Shown one piece after another: positions 52,799-60,885 of a DNA stretch of 64,000 nt. Position numbers and translations under genes: made by a program. The notes below the pieces were generated by a model that saw only the letters and a list, made by a program, of their open reading frames with translations, had not been told where the DNA came from and ran no database searches. Source of the DNA: Flavobacteriaceae bacterium UBA5534 (lineage in GTDB: Bacteria > Bacteroidota > Bacteroidia > Flavobacteriales > Flavobacteriaceae); NCBI GenBank assembly GCA_002426015.1, contig DINS01000019.1:107774-171773 (forward strand), written 5' to 3'. Positions within the stretch are counted from its first letter, which is position 1, and every line of letters starts with the position of its first letter.

Positions 52799-53422
52799 AT
52801 GAATTTTCTAACACAAAAAATAGAGTTTCCAGAGGTGTCAAAAGCTTCAAAAGAAGGCCTTTTGGCCATTGGAGGTGACTTGTCTGTTGAGCGTTTGATT
52901 TTAGCTTACAAAAATGGTATTTTCCCTTGGTTTAGCAGTTATGAACCTATTTTGTGGTGGTCGCCAAATCCTCGTTTTGTATTATTTCCAAAACAACTGA
53001 AAGTTTCTAAAAGCATGAAACAGGTAATGCGAAATGGCGATTTTGTGGTCACTATTAACAAAGCTTTTGAAGACGTGATTAATGAATGCGCAAAGACAAA
53101 ACGCATAGGTCAGTCTGGTACTTGGATTACACAATCAATGATGGATGCTTACATTCAATTGCACCAATTGGGTCTTGCCAAATCGGTAGAGGTTTGGCTT
53201 TACGACGAACTTGTAGGTGGCTTATATGGTGTCGATTTGGGCAATGGTGTCTTTTGCGGCGAAAGTATGTTTGCCAAAGTTAGCAATGCAAGCAAAATTG
53301 GGTTTATCAGCTTTATTCAGAACACAAATTACAAACTGATAGACTGTCAAGTCTATACCGAACATTTGGAAAGTCTTGGAGCTGAAGAGATTGAAAGGGA
53401 GACGTTTTTGGAGTATTTATAA
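52799..53422 (+). CDS. aat: Leucyl/phenylalanyl-tRNA--protein transferase
   Basis: This enzyme adds Leu or Phe to proteins with N-terminal Lys or Arg, feeding the N-end rule of ClpS/ClpAP. The 207-residue protein has FPEVSKASKEGLLAIGGDLS, GIFPWFSSYEPILWWSPNPR, GQSGTWITQSMMDAY, and GGLYGVDLGNGVFCGESMF, all family landmarks, and ends DCQVYTEHLESLGAEEI. It is slightly shorter than E. coli Aat (234). It is a single gene. Confidence 0.95.
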   Translation: MNFLTQKIEFPEVSKASKEGLLAIGGDLSVERLILAYKNGIFPWFSSYEPILWWSPNPRFVLFPKQLKVSKSMKQVMRNGDFVVTINKAFEDVINECAKTKRIGQSGTWITQSMMDAYIQLHQLGLAKSVEVWLYDELVGGLYGVDLGNGVFCGESMFAKVSNASKIGFISFIQNTNYKLIDCQVYTEHLESLGAEEIERETFLEYL

Positions 53423-53571
53423 GATTTAGACATTTGATTTTTAGAAAAAATAGACGAACTTCGTTTAACAAAAAATTAAAACGATTTCAGATCAAGTAAT
53501 TGCAAGCAATACGGACGGAATGAAACGTGAATTTAAGATTTAAACACTTCTTTTTGTCTTTTCAATTACTT

Positions 53572-54216
53572 TTATTGAACCTCATAAGAATCCAAACGTC
53601 TAACAATGCTAGGTGTTGGGTTTGATACAAATGATGATGTGTCATAAATAAGTCCGAAACCACTTGCATAATAAAAACGATCTAAACCATCTAACTGTTC
53701 ACCACCTGAATTTTTTGCATATCGTTCTGAATTTATGCATTCAAACTCACCTGCTTCAACATTTATTGTAGTATTACCTTCAACTAGCATTTCATAAATA
53801 TTTCCCCATTGATTTTCTTGCAATAAGCGTTCTTCATTATTGCTGTTAGTGAATTTTATAGAACCTACTTCATTGATTAGATTACCTTCAACCTCTCTTA
53901 AAAATTCAAAATGCTCACCATTAGGATTGCAAAATGTAATCCCTTCTTCATTACCAGTTGTTAATCTTCTAAATTTAAAATACGATTCACCAGAAAAGTC
54001 TTGAATTCCAACAATACTTATCGAATCTATTACACCAGTATCATCATAAGTTTGGGTAGCTGGGTTATAACGATAATTTTTGTACACCCAAGAATTACCG
54101 ACTGTTAAAGCATAAAAATTGGTGTTAGATTGATTATCTTGATTCACAGAACTATCCGATTCAGAACAAGAGAAAATGATTAAGACGACAGAAAAACATA
54201 ATAGCAAACGCTTCAT
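53572..54216 (-). CDS. Lipoprotein of unknown function
   Basis: I do not recognise a named family. The 214-residue protein has a lipoprotein signal with lipobox IFSC (MKRLLLCFSVVLIIFSC), then a Ser/Asn-rich linker (SESDSSVNQDNQSNT). A beta-rich body follows, beginning YALTVGNSWVYKNYRYNP and ending PSIVRRLDSYEVQ. The 'GNSWVYKNY' opening is shared by several uncharacterised flavobacterial surface lipoproteins in my memory. It is a single gene. Confidence 0.7.
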   Translation of the reverse strand: MKRLLLCFSVVLIIFSCSESDSSVNQDNQSNTNFYALTVGNSWVYKNYRYNPATQTYDDTGVIDSISIVGIQDFSGESYFKFRRLTTGNEEGITFCNPNGEHFEFLREVEGNLINEVGSIKFTNSNNEERLLQENQWGNIYEMLVEGNTTINVEAGEFECINSERYAKNSGGEQLDGLDRFYYASGFGLIYDTSSFVSNPTPSIVRRLDSYEVQ

Positions 54217-54491
54217 AAAAAATTTAATTAGTTAATTAATAATAGTTAAACATAATTATGAATCATATCCCGATAGTATTGAGATTAAAATTATTAAATA
54301 AACGATAGAAATATTAGATTATTATTAACAATTGAAAAAAAGTACTGATTGCTACACGGGATAAAAAAATAGCGGTTTTAGTATTTCACTTAAAGTTGGT
54401 TTTTAAATTTAACATTAATAATAAACCAAAAAGTCAGTGCCCTTAAGACCGCTACGTTTCATATACATAAACGTTAAACGAACCTTTCCAA

Positions 54492-55055
54492 TCAAACCTC
54501 CTCATACCTAAAACAAGTCACCTCGTGGTCGTTTACCATACCTGTGGCTTGCATATGTGCATAGATAACGGTCGAGCCTACAAACTTAAAACCTCGTTTT
54601 TTTAAATCCTTGCTAATGGCATCACTCAACGCAGTCGTTGGAGGTGCTTCCTTGTAGTTTTTGACCTTGTTCTTTATAGGTTTCCCGTCTGTAAATGCCC
54701 AAATGTAGTTGCTAAAACTCCCAAACTCTTTTTGTATATCCATAAAAGCTTGTGCATTGGTAATAGTCGCTTTTATTTTTAGTTTGTTTCTGATAATGCC
54801 AGCATCTTCAAGCAGTGAATCCATCTTTTTTTGATTATAATTGACTATTTTTTTATAATCGAAATTATCAAACGCTTTTCTGAAATTTTCTCGCTTTCGA
54901 AGAATGGTTATCCAGCTCAATCCCGCTTGGAAGGTTTCCAAAATCAAAAATTCAAAAAGCGTGTCATCATCTTTTACAGGAACTCCCCATTCGGTATCGT
55001 GGTAGGCTTCATAGATTGGGTCGCCAAGACACCAACCGCATCTGTGTTTAGTCAT
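54492..55055 (-). CDS. tag: DNA-3-methyladenine glycosylase I
   Basis: This enzyme removes 3-methyladenine from alkylated DNA. The 187-residue protein has the zinc-binding N-terminus HRCGWCLGDPIYEAYHDTEW, ETFQAGLSWITILRKRENF, and the catalytic-pocket Glu in this region. C-terminal zinc ligands lie in VNDHEVTCF. Length matches E. coli Tag (187). It is a single gene, divergent from the thioredoxin-like gene. Confidence 0.96.
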   Translation of the reverse strand: MTKHRCGWCLGDPIYEAYHDTEWGVPVKDDDTLFEFLILETFQAGLSWITILRKRENFRKAFDNFDYKKIVNYNQKKMDSLLEDAGIIRNKLKIKATITNAQAFMDIQKEFGSFSNYIWAFTDGKPIKNKVKNYKEAPPTTALSDAISKDLKKRGFKFVGSTVIYAHMQATGMVNDHEVTCFRYEEV

Positions 55056-55155
55056 ATTATTGCAATTAATTACTGTTTACTAACAATTGTAAGCTTTCAG
55101 TTTAAAGTAAGACTTACCTATGATAAAAGTCATAAAAATTAACACAACAAGATAC

Positions 55156-55163
55156 TATTTTTG
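55156..55163 (+). promoter_or_regulatory. -7 box for the thioredoxin-like gene
   Basis: TATTTTTG matches TAnnTTTG exactly, 19 nt before the ATG at 55183, in the region shared with tag. Confidence 0.5.
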
Positions 55164-55182
55164 TGACATCTAATAAACATAT

Positions 55183-55779
55183 ATGGAATCAATTATAGCG
55201 TTAAATGTTACTAACAGCAAAAGCTATCAAGAATACAGAACTATTGTAACTCAATTGGTACAGCAAAATTCAACTTCGGGTGATGATATATCTGAAGATA
55301 GAATAAATTATACAATGCTAAATGATAGACGAATGAAGCGTTGGGACAAAACCATCAAAGTGTCTGATGAAGCTAAAGATAGACTGTCAAATTTTAAAGG
55401 CGATGTCACTTGGTTGGTCATTACCGAAAGTTGGTGTGGCGATGCGGCTCACGTCGTGCCTGCCATTCATAAAATTGCTGAATTGAGCCATCATATAGAT
55501 TTGAAATTGGTGTTTAGAGATGAAAATGACGATTTGATGAATCAATTTTTAACCAATGGAAGTAAGGCTATTCCAAAACTGATAATGATAGATAATCAGT
55601 CTGGTGAAGTCATCGACACCTTTGGGCCACGACCTAGTAGAGCTACACAATTAGTGAATGATTATAAAGCCAAACACGGACAGTTAACACCAGAATTTAA
55701 AGAGGAATTGCAGCATTGGTACAATACAGATAAGGGTCAAAACACTATTAGTGATTTGTTAAATCTGTTAGCTGTTTAG
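55183..55779 (+). CDS. Thioredoxin-family protein with a single active-site cysteine
   Basis: The 198-residue protein has a thioredoxin fold after an N-terminal helical part. The active-site loop is ITESWCGDAAHVVPAIHKIAE, with one Cys where canonical thioredoxin has WCGPC, and the cis-proline region is GSKAIPKLIMID. A C-terminal helix-rich tail of about 50 residues follows (ATQLVNDYKAKHGQLTPEF). Such one-Cys forms can act by glutathione- or bacillithiol-type exchange, but the role here is unknown. It converges with the TonB-like gene (4-nt overlap). Confidence 0.85.
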   Translation: MESIIALNVTNSKSYQEYRTIVTQLVQQNSTSGDDISEDRINYTMLNDRRMKRWDKTIKVSDEAKDRLSNFKGDVTWLVITESWCGDAAHVVPAIHKIAELSHHIDLKLVFRDENDDLMNQFLTNGSKAIPKLIMIDNQSGEVIDTFGPRPSRATQLVNDYKAKHGQLTPEFKEELQHWYNTDKGQNTISDLLNLLAV

Positions 55780-56561
55780 TTTTTGCCTTGAAAAATATAA
55801 GTGATAGAGCCTATTTGCTTGTCTTTTGAGGCGTCCGAACTAAAACGGGCAGTTTTGGCATATTCCAAAGCACTATCAATCAAACATTCATTGGTTGAGG
55901 TGGAAGATGCTTTATTGACATAGGTGTCAATAACTTCGCCTCCAGAATTAACCGTAATATTAATCACGATTTTCCCACCACCTTCGCACAAATATACAGG
56001 AGGAGGTAAATGTTTGTCTTTTCTGTCTTTAAGTGAATATGACACACTGCTATTTCGGTTGACAGATGACGTCACACCTGTTTTATTGGAACTGTTGTCG
56101 CCATTGGAAGCAGCCGACCGTCTCTTTTCGGGAGAACGCATTGCAATGACATTATTGATTTTACTGTAAGAAGATAATTCGTCTTCATTAATGGAAGGAT
56201 CGTAACTGGTTGGTGAATGTTTAACATCAGTCACTTCTTCAGGGACTTCTTCATTTTCTGCTTCGGTTTGTTTGGTGGTTTTGTCAAAATCATTAGAGTT
56301 CAATGATTTAAAGTTTTTCATCATATCTTTAAAATCATTGGTCTCATTGAAGGCTTTGTTGGTCTCAGATGCCGACTTGTTATTGACAGCCAATTCTTCC
56401 AATCGCTTTTCTTCTGGTGTTTTTTCGGGTTGGATTTCGTAATAACTTTCTGTAACCAATTCTGGTTGAATCTTAAGATGTAAGCTAAATAAAACCATTA
56501 CAAAAGTGCCAGAAATTAATCCAGTAATCAATAATGCCTTATGTTTATCTAATAATTGCAA
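55776..56561 (-). CDS. TonB-like energy transducer
   Basis: The protein probably links the inner-membrane proton motor to outer-membrane receptors such as the one at 45736. The 261-residue protein has one N-terminal transmembrane segment (about 10-30, LLITGLISGTFVMVLFSLHL) and a long hydrophilic spacer (about 35-180, rich in Asn, Ser and Glu, without the usual Pro-Lys repeats). A C-terminal TonB domain follows (about 185-261, GGKIVINITVNSGGEVIDTY ... IGSITYIFQGKN). No exbB or exbD is in the window. Confidence 0.8.
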   Translation of the reverse strand: MQLLDKHKALLITGLISGTFVMVLFSLHLKIQPELVTESYYEIQPEKTPEEKRLEELAVNNKSASETNKAFNETNDFKDMMKNFKSLNSNDFDKTTKQTEAENEEVPEEVTDVKHSPTSYDPSINEDELSSYSKINNVIAMRSPEKRRSAASNGDNSSNKTGVTSSVNRNSSVSYSLKDRKDKHLPPPVYLCEGGGKIVINITVNSGGEVIDTYVNKASSTSTNECLIDSALEYAKTARFSSDASKDKQIGSITYIFQGKN

Positions 56562-56629
56562 AGCAGGTATTTTAAAGTGTTGTTAGGTTGACTTGTTATT
56601 AATATATACGTCAAAATAAGCAAAAAAGA

Positions 56630-57172
56630 TTAGAATAGCATAAATTCCAAAAAAACCGACACACTTGTGAGCTTTTCTTCCTGTCGATATCCAAAGCGTT
56701 TTCGGTTAAAATCGAGGCCTATCAACCAAGAGTTTTTAAAATCACCATCAAAGGTTTTGTAGCCAACACCAAATTTATACATCGTTCCTGTTTCAAATGT
56801 TTTGCCCAAATCGACCAGTTTTCCGTAACCACCTCTTATAAAAACCACATCGTCAAAATCGAGAATATTATAATTGAAGCCCAAATGAACAGGGAAAAAA
56901 TTATATCCTTGAGAAAAGAAATGGTCATATTCTACATTGATATCAATACTACTCCGTTCATCAAACTGATAGCCCAATGAATTATTGATAAATATTGCAT
57001 TGGCTTCAATGAATGAACCTGTATCATCATCAGGATCTAACGTGTATTCGTCGTTAGTGGTCAATGTTCCGGCCAAAGATATTTTATAATAAATACCATT
57101 GGTTTTGATGTCATCTTGTGAAAATCCGAAAAAAGAAATGCTTACAATAAGCAAAGTTAAAAGCTGCTTCAT
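56630..57172 (-). CDS. Small outer-membrane beta-barrel protein, function unknown
   Basis: I do not assign a named family. The 180-residue protein has a signal peptide (MKQLLTLLIVSISFFGFSQ) and then alternating strands such as GIYYKISLAGTLTTNDEYTL, NNSLGYQFDERSSIDINVEY and SWLIGLDFNRKRFGYRQEE, ending VFLEFMLF with a terminal Phe. This suggests an 8- to 10-strand barrel. It lies 35 nt past the truB stop on the same strand and may be read through from that operon. Confidence 0.72.
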   Translation of the reverse strand: MKQLLTLLIVSISFFGFSQDDIKTNGIYYKISLAGTLTTNDEYTLDPDDDTGSFIEANAIFINNSLGYQFDERSSIDINVEYDHFFSQGYNFFPVHLGFNYNILDFDDVVFIRGGYGKLVDLGKTFETGTMYKFGVGYKTFDGDFKNSWLIGLDFNRKRFGYRQEEKLTSVSVFLEFMLF

Positions 57173-57207
57173 TCACTGTTTGGTTAGAAATAAACTAGCA
57201 TCAATAA

Positions 57208-57903
57208 TTATTCCGAAGGAAGTGATTTGATAAATTCTTCAGGAGTCAGGGCATCTTCAACATTGAAATCACCAATTTTTGTGCGTCGCAAAGCAGATAA
57301 ATGTGCTCCAGAATTGAGTGCTTTCCCAAAATCATTTGCCAGAGAACGAATGTAGGTGCCTTTACTGCAAACGACTCTAAAATTGACGTTCAATCCGTCA
57401 ATAGCAGTGATTTCAAACTCTGAAATATTGACCAGTCTCGAAGGTATATCGACTTCTTCTCCTGCTCGTGCAAATTCGTACAAGCGTTTCCCATCTTTTT
57501 TTAAGGCTGAAAACACAGGTGGAAACTGATGGATATCGCCTACGAATTGAGAGGTTGTACTTTTGATTAAATCTTCTGTAATATGTGATGTTGGATAGGT
57601 TTGATCAATCTCTGATTCTAAATCGTAAGAAGGTGTGCTGCTTCCCAAGACAAACGTACCAGTATATTCTTTTGCTTGTCCTTGAAAGGTGTCAATTTGC
57701 TTGGTCATTTTACCTGTGCAAATCACCAACAAGCCTGTTGCCAAAGGGTCCAAAGTGCCAGCATGACCGACTTTTATTTTTTTGATGTCAAAAGCTCGCC
57801 TTATTTCCCATCGTAGCTTATTCACTACTTGAAAAGAGGTCCAATGCAAGGGTTTGTCAATCAATAACACATGACCAGAAAGATAATCTTCAGCTGTTTT
57901 CAT
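57208..57903 (-). CDS. truB: tRNA pseudouridine-55 synthase
   Basis: This enzyme makes pseudouridine at position 55 of the T-loop in tRNAs. The 231-residue protein has VLLIDKPLHWTSFQVVNKLR, the catalytic Asp in KVGHAGTLDPLATGLLV, and KGTYIRSLANDFG. It is shorter than the roughly 300-residue proteobacterial form because the C-terminal PUA-like domain is missing, the usual state in this phylum. Its ATG overlaps the uppP stop (TAATG). Confidence 0.95.
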   Translation of the reverse strand: MKTAEDYLSGHVLLIDKPLHWTSFQVVNKLRWEIRRAFDIKKIKVGHAGTLDPLATGLLVICTGKMTKQIDTFQGQAKEYTGTFVLGSSTPSYDLESEIDQTYPTSHITEDLIKSTTSQFVGDIHQFPPVFSALKKDGKRLYEFARAGEEVDIPSRLVNISEFEITAIDGLNVNFRVVCSKGTYIRSLANDFGKALNSGAHLSALRRTKIGDFNVEDALTPEEFIKSLPSE

Positions 57904-58715
57904 TAAATCACAGTTAGACTATAGATGAAATAATGAATGATAAGTAGGGCAACTCCAAGCACAATGCGATAGTATCCAAAAATCTTAAATCCTTTTTTGC
58001 TCAAATAATCTATAAACGATTTAATGGCAACCAAAGCCACTACAAAAGCAATGATATTGCCAATAATCAGATAGTTGATTTGGTCGCTTGTAAGTTCAAA
58101 ACCTGCTTTATAATAATCGTATCCTTTTTTTGCAGTGGCGCCAAACATCGTTGGTACTGCAAGGAAAAATGAAAATTCAGCAGCCGTTTTCCTATTCAAT
58201 TTTTGAGTCATGCCTCCAACAATCGAAGCACCACTTCGTGACGTTCCTGGAATCATGGCCAAACATTGAAAGAAGCCTATCTTAAGAGCTGTTAAATAAC
58301 TGATTTCGGTATGTGCAGTTGGGTTTTGTTCATCGTAAACTTCATTGCTTTTGAACCAATCATCGACTTTCAATAGGATAAAGCCACCAATAATTAAGGA
58401 GATGGCAACGGTTAAAGGGCTTTCCAATAGGTCGTCAATAACATCATTTAACAACAAACCTAATACAACGGCAGGAATAAAGGCAACCAACAATTTGAAA
58501 TAAAAATCGAGGCTTTGGAAAAAGCGTTTCCAATACAACACAACAACAGCAAGAATAGCTCCAAGTTGAATGACGATTGTAAAAAGTTTCGTAAAATCGT
58601 CGGCCGCAATTTTCATAAACGATGACGCAATAATCATATGGCCTGTGGAAGAAACGGGAAGATATTCAGTAAGACCTTCAATAATGGCTAAAATGATAGC
58701 GTCGATTAAATTCAT
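57903..58715 (-). CDS. uppP: Undecaprenyl-diphosphate phosphatase
   Basis: This inner-membrane phosphatase recycles the lipid carrier for cell-wall synthesis. The 270-residue protein has eight or more membrane segments and the two conserved blocks [17 protein letters not shown] (residues about 14-30) and [14 protein letters not shown]. Its stop overlaps the truB start, so the pair is coupled. A TATATTTG box lies only 4 nt before the ATG. Confidence 0.95.
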   Translation of the reverse strand: MNLIDAIILAIIEGLTEYLPVSSTGHMIIASSFMKIAADDFTKLFTIVIQLGAILAVVVLYWKRFFQSLDFYFKLLVAFIPAVVLGLLLNDVIDDLLESPLTVAISLIIGGFILLKVDDWFKSNEVYDEQNPTAHTEISYLTALKIGFFQCLAMIPGTSRSGASIVGGMTQKLNRKTAAEFSFFLAVPTMFGATAKKGYDYYKAGFELTSDQINYLIIGNIIAFVVALVAIKSFIDYLSKKGFKIFGYYRIVLGVALLIIHYFIYSLTVI

Positions 58716-58719
58716 GCTG

Positions 58720-58727
58720 CAAATATA
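58720..58727 (-). promoter_or_regulatory. -7 box immediately before uppP
   Basis: TATATTTG on the minus strand matches TAnnTTTG exactly and is followed by CAGC and the ATG, the same TTTGCAGCATG junction seen at glyS. A transcript would be leaderless or nearly so. Confidence 0.45.
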
Positions 58728-58770
58728 TCAGTTTTCTGTGTCTAAATTCCTTGAGAGTAGTATTTGGAAT

Positions 58771-59040
58771 TTATGATTTGGAATTGTTGTTTTTATTTGG
58801 ATTCAACAAAATGGCATAGATTTGAATTCCAAAACCAATCAATACTAAAGTTGGAGCCAAACGAATACGTCTCCAACTAAAAATAGATTCGTCAAATACA
58901 TTTGGATCATCACTTCCGCCTCCAGCCATTAAGATAAAGCCAAGTGCAATAATCCCCAAACCAATAAGCATGAACTTATAATTTTTCTTTCCGAAAATAA
59001 AATTGTTTTTTGTGCCTTCTTTGCGTTTTTGTTTTCCCAT
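58771..59040 (-). CDS. DUF3098 family membrane protein
   Basis: The 89-residue protein has a charged N-terminus (MGKQKRKEGTKNNFIFGKKN), two predicted membrane helices (about 23-40 and 62-80) joined by DPNVFDESIFSWRRIRLAPT, and a charged tail. It belongs to DUF3098, a small family that in this phylum sits with ftsX and uppP. Here too it is downstream of ftsX and upstream of uppP, although two extra lipoprotein genes are inserted before it. Its function is not known. Confidence 0.88.
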   Translation of the reverse strand: MGKQKRKEGTKNNFIFGKKNYKFMLIGLGIIALGFILMAGGGSDDPNVFDESIFSWRRIRLAPTLVLIGFGIQIYAILLNPNKNNNSKS

Positions 59041-59042
59041 AA

Positions 59043-59378
59043 TTAATCGAATTCGGTAAAAATAACTTCATCATTTATGGCCATTTGAGCAATATGCTTT
59101 GAAGTGCCATAAAATAATTTTGCCAAGTGCAAAGTAACGGTTTTATTTAAAACTTTTGCGTTAAGGGAATCTAAATTTAATCCTTGCTCTAATCCACGAT
59201 TAATGTAATAATTGTTTGTACCATCACCATAAAATACAATATCATAGGAAGGCCCTTCTTTAATTTTGGTGATTTTTACAGTTACAACTTCACATTCATC
59301 AGGCTGTGTATTGACGATGATGCAAGATGTGGATAGCACAAAAACGACAAGGGCAAAAAATGGAGTGAGCTTTTTCAT
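59043..59378 (-). CDS. Small lipoprotein, function unknown
   Basis: The 111-residue protein has lipobox LSTSC (FALVVFVLSTSC) and a mature domain with ECEVVTVKITKIKEGPSYDI and VFYGDGTNNYYINRGLEQGL. It probably forms a small beta fold. The start of the DUF3098 gene is 2 nt past its stop, so the two are co-translated in effect. I know no characterised relative. Confidence 0.7.
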   Translation of the reverse strand: MKKLTPFFALVVFVLSTSCIIVNTQPDECEVVTVKITKIKEGPSYDIVFYGDGTNNYYINRGLEQGLNLDSLNAKVLNKTVTLHLAKLFYGTSKHIAQMAINDEVIFTEFD

Positions 59379-59426
59379 TGGTGGTTATATTTATGTAAAT
59401 CTAACGTCAGCAATGAGTGTTTAGTA

Positions 59427-59822
59427 TTATTTAGTAAATGTAACAAGATAGCCATCAAGCGCCTGCTGGTCTAAAGTCATTTGTGATGCTGTTTGGGTAA
59501 TGACACCAAATTCAATACCATCAATGGTAACGTGAACGTCAGAACCAACGACAGTTGTGACATAGGTATAAGTGCCAGAATCAAAAAAGTCAATCAGAGT
59601 ATCATCGGTATTGTTGTTGACCACAATAACGGTATTGGTAGCACTACTAAATGTCCAAGTAATAAGCCCTGGATCAAAAGTGTCATCAACTCCAGCAAGA
59701 CCACCAGTGACAGAAATAAGGTTCCATTCTGTAGTAGTTGTTGGTATAGTGTCATCGTTACTGCTGCAGCTTAAAAAAATACAAAGGACAAGTGCAACAA
59801 CTAAAAAGTATTTTGTTTTCAT
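59427..59822 (-). CDS. Small lipoprotein, lipocalin-like beta protein
   Basis: The 131-residue protein has lipobox IFLSC (MKTKYFLVVALVLCIFLSC) and a Thr-rich linker. A beta-rich domain follows (TEWNLISVTGGLAGVDDTFD ... GTYTYVTTVVGSDVHVTIDG ... DGYLVTFTK) with the start WNLxSVxGG seen in lipocalin-like flavobacterial lipoproteins. A ligand cannot be guessed. It lies between ftsX and the next lipoprotein on the same strand. Confidence 0.7.
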   Translation of the reverse strand: MKTKYFLVVALVLCIFLSCSSNDDTIPTTTTEWNLISVTGGLAGVDDTFDPGLITWTFSSATNTVIVVNNNTDDTLIDFFDSGTYTYVTTVVGSDVHVTIDGIEFGVITQTASQMTLDQQALDGYLVTFTK

Positions 59823-59880
59823 TGTAATAGTGTTTTATCTAAAAGATACAAAATTTCTTAAATGGTTGCGTCAAATAATG

Positions 59881-60759
59881 TTAATAATACAACGCATCGG
59901 TTTTCAAATTCAAGAAACGTTGTGTCGCGATAAACGTACTAATCCAAGTGATAAAGATGCCCAATAAAAAGATACCAATAAACAAACCACCAAGTAGTAC
60001 AGGGTTTTTAATCAGCTCTAATTCAGGGAAAGTCTGGTTAAGGTAATATAACACAATTGCCATGCCTATCAAAGCCACAATGGCACCAATAATACCCAAT
60101 TGTACACTTTTTAGTATAAAAGGCTTTCTAATAAATGATTTGGTGGCTCCAACCATTTGCATCGTTTTGATGATAAAACGTTTAGAGTACACTGCCAAAC
60201 GTATCGAACTGTTAATCAATAACACCGCAATCAACGTAAAAAGCGCACTGATAATCAATACCCAAAACGTGATTTTTTTGACATTATCGTTCATCAACTC
60301 CACCAAATCGTTATCATAACGAATTTCTTCAATAAACTTTTTGGTTGCTAGCTCTTCAGTGATAGAGGTTAGTGTTTCTGTAGTGACAAAATCTGCTTTA
60401 AGGTGCACATCGATAGAATTTTGTAAAGGATTATAACCCACAAAATCCATAAAATCTTCGCCAGTTTCGGCCTTCATCGATTCGGCTGCTGCTTCTTTTG
60501 AAACGTATTCGGTACTTTTGGTATATTCAGCCATTGCCAAACTTTTTTCAAGCTGGTTGACTTCAACTTCTTTGGCAGAATCGTTCAAATAAATGGTCAT
60601 GACGACTTGTTCTTTAAAATGGTCAGCTACTTTTTTGGCATTCAAAACCAATAGACCAAGACAGCCTAAAAGAAAAAGAACCAAAGCAATACTGATAACA
60701 ACCGAGAAATAAGACGAAATTAATTTGCGTTTTTGATATCTGTCAAACGATGAACTCAT
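59881..60759 (-). CDS. ftsX: Cell-division ABC transporter permease FtsX
   Basis: FtsX, with FtsE, couples divisome state to peptidoglycan hydrolase activation. The 292-residue protein has an N-terminal helix (about 16-36), an extracytoplasmic domain (about 40-165) with YVSKEAAAESMKAETGEDFM, and three C-terminal helices with the FtsX/MacB-type loop RFIIKTMQMVGATKSFIRKP. ftsE is not adjacent. The gene is divergent from leuS and precedes a run of small envelope genes. Confidence 0.93.
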   Translation of the reverse strand: MSSSFDRYQKRKLISSYFSVVISIALVLFLLGCLGLLVLNAKKVADHFKEQVVMTIYLNDSAKEVEVNQLEKSLAMAEYTKSTEYVSKEAAAESMKAETGEDFMDFVGYNPLQNSIDVHLKADFVTTETLTSITEELATKKFIEEIRYDNDLVELMNDNVKKITFWVLIISALFTLIAVLLINSSIRLAVYSKRFIIKTMQMVGATKSFIRKPFILKSVQLGIIGAIVALIGMAIVLYYLNQTFPELELIKNPVLLGGLFIGIFLLGIFITWISTFIATQRFLNLKTDALYY

Positions 60760-60850
60760 AAATAAAATGGATTATGCTGTAAAAATATAAAAGAAATCTA
60801 TTCTGTTAAGGTTTACAACGTTTAAACTTTCAACATTGTTATAATAAGTT

Positions 60851-60858
60851 TAAATTTG
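60851..60858 (+). promoter_or_regulatory. -7 box for leuS
   Basis: TAAATTTG matches TAnnTTTG exactly and lies 27 nt before the leuS ATG at 60886. It overlaps an in-frame TTG at 60856 that could be mistaken for a start. Confidence 0.55.
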
Positions 60859-60885
60859 CCCTTTTATAAGCGGAAAAATATAAAG

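Noticed and set aside
60856..60885. TTG start giving a 1014-residue LeuRS
   Set aside because: The TTG lies in a perfect promoter box and the extra MPFYKRKNIK is not family-like.
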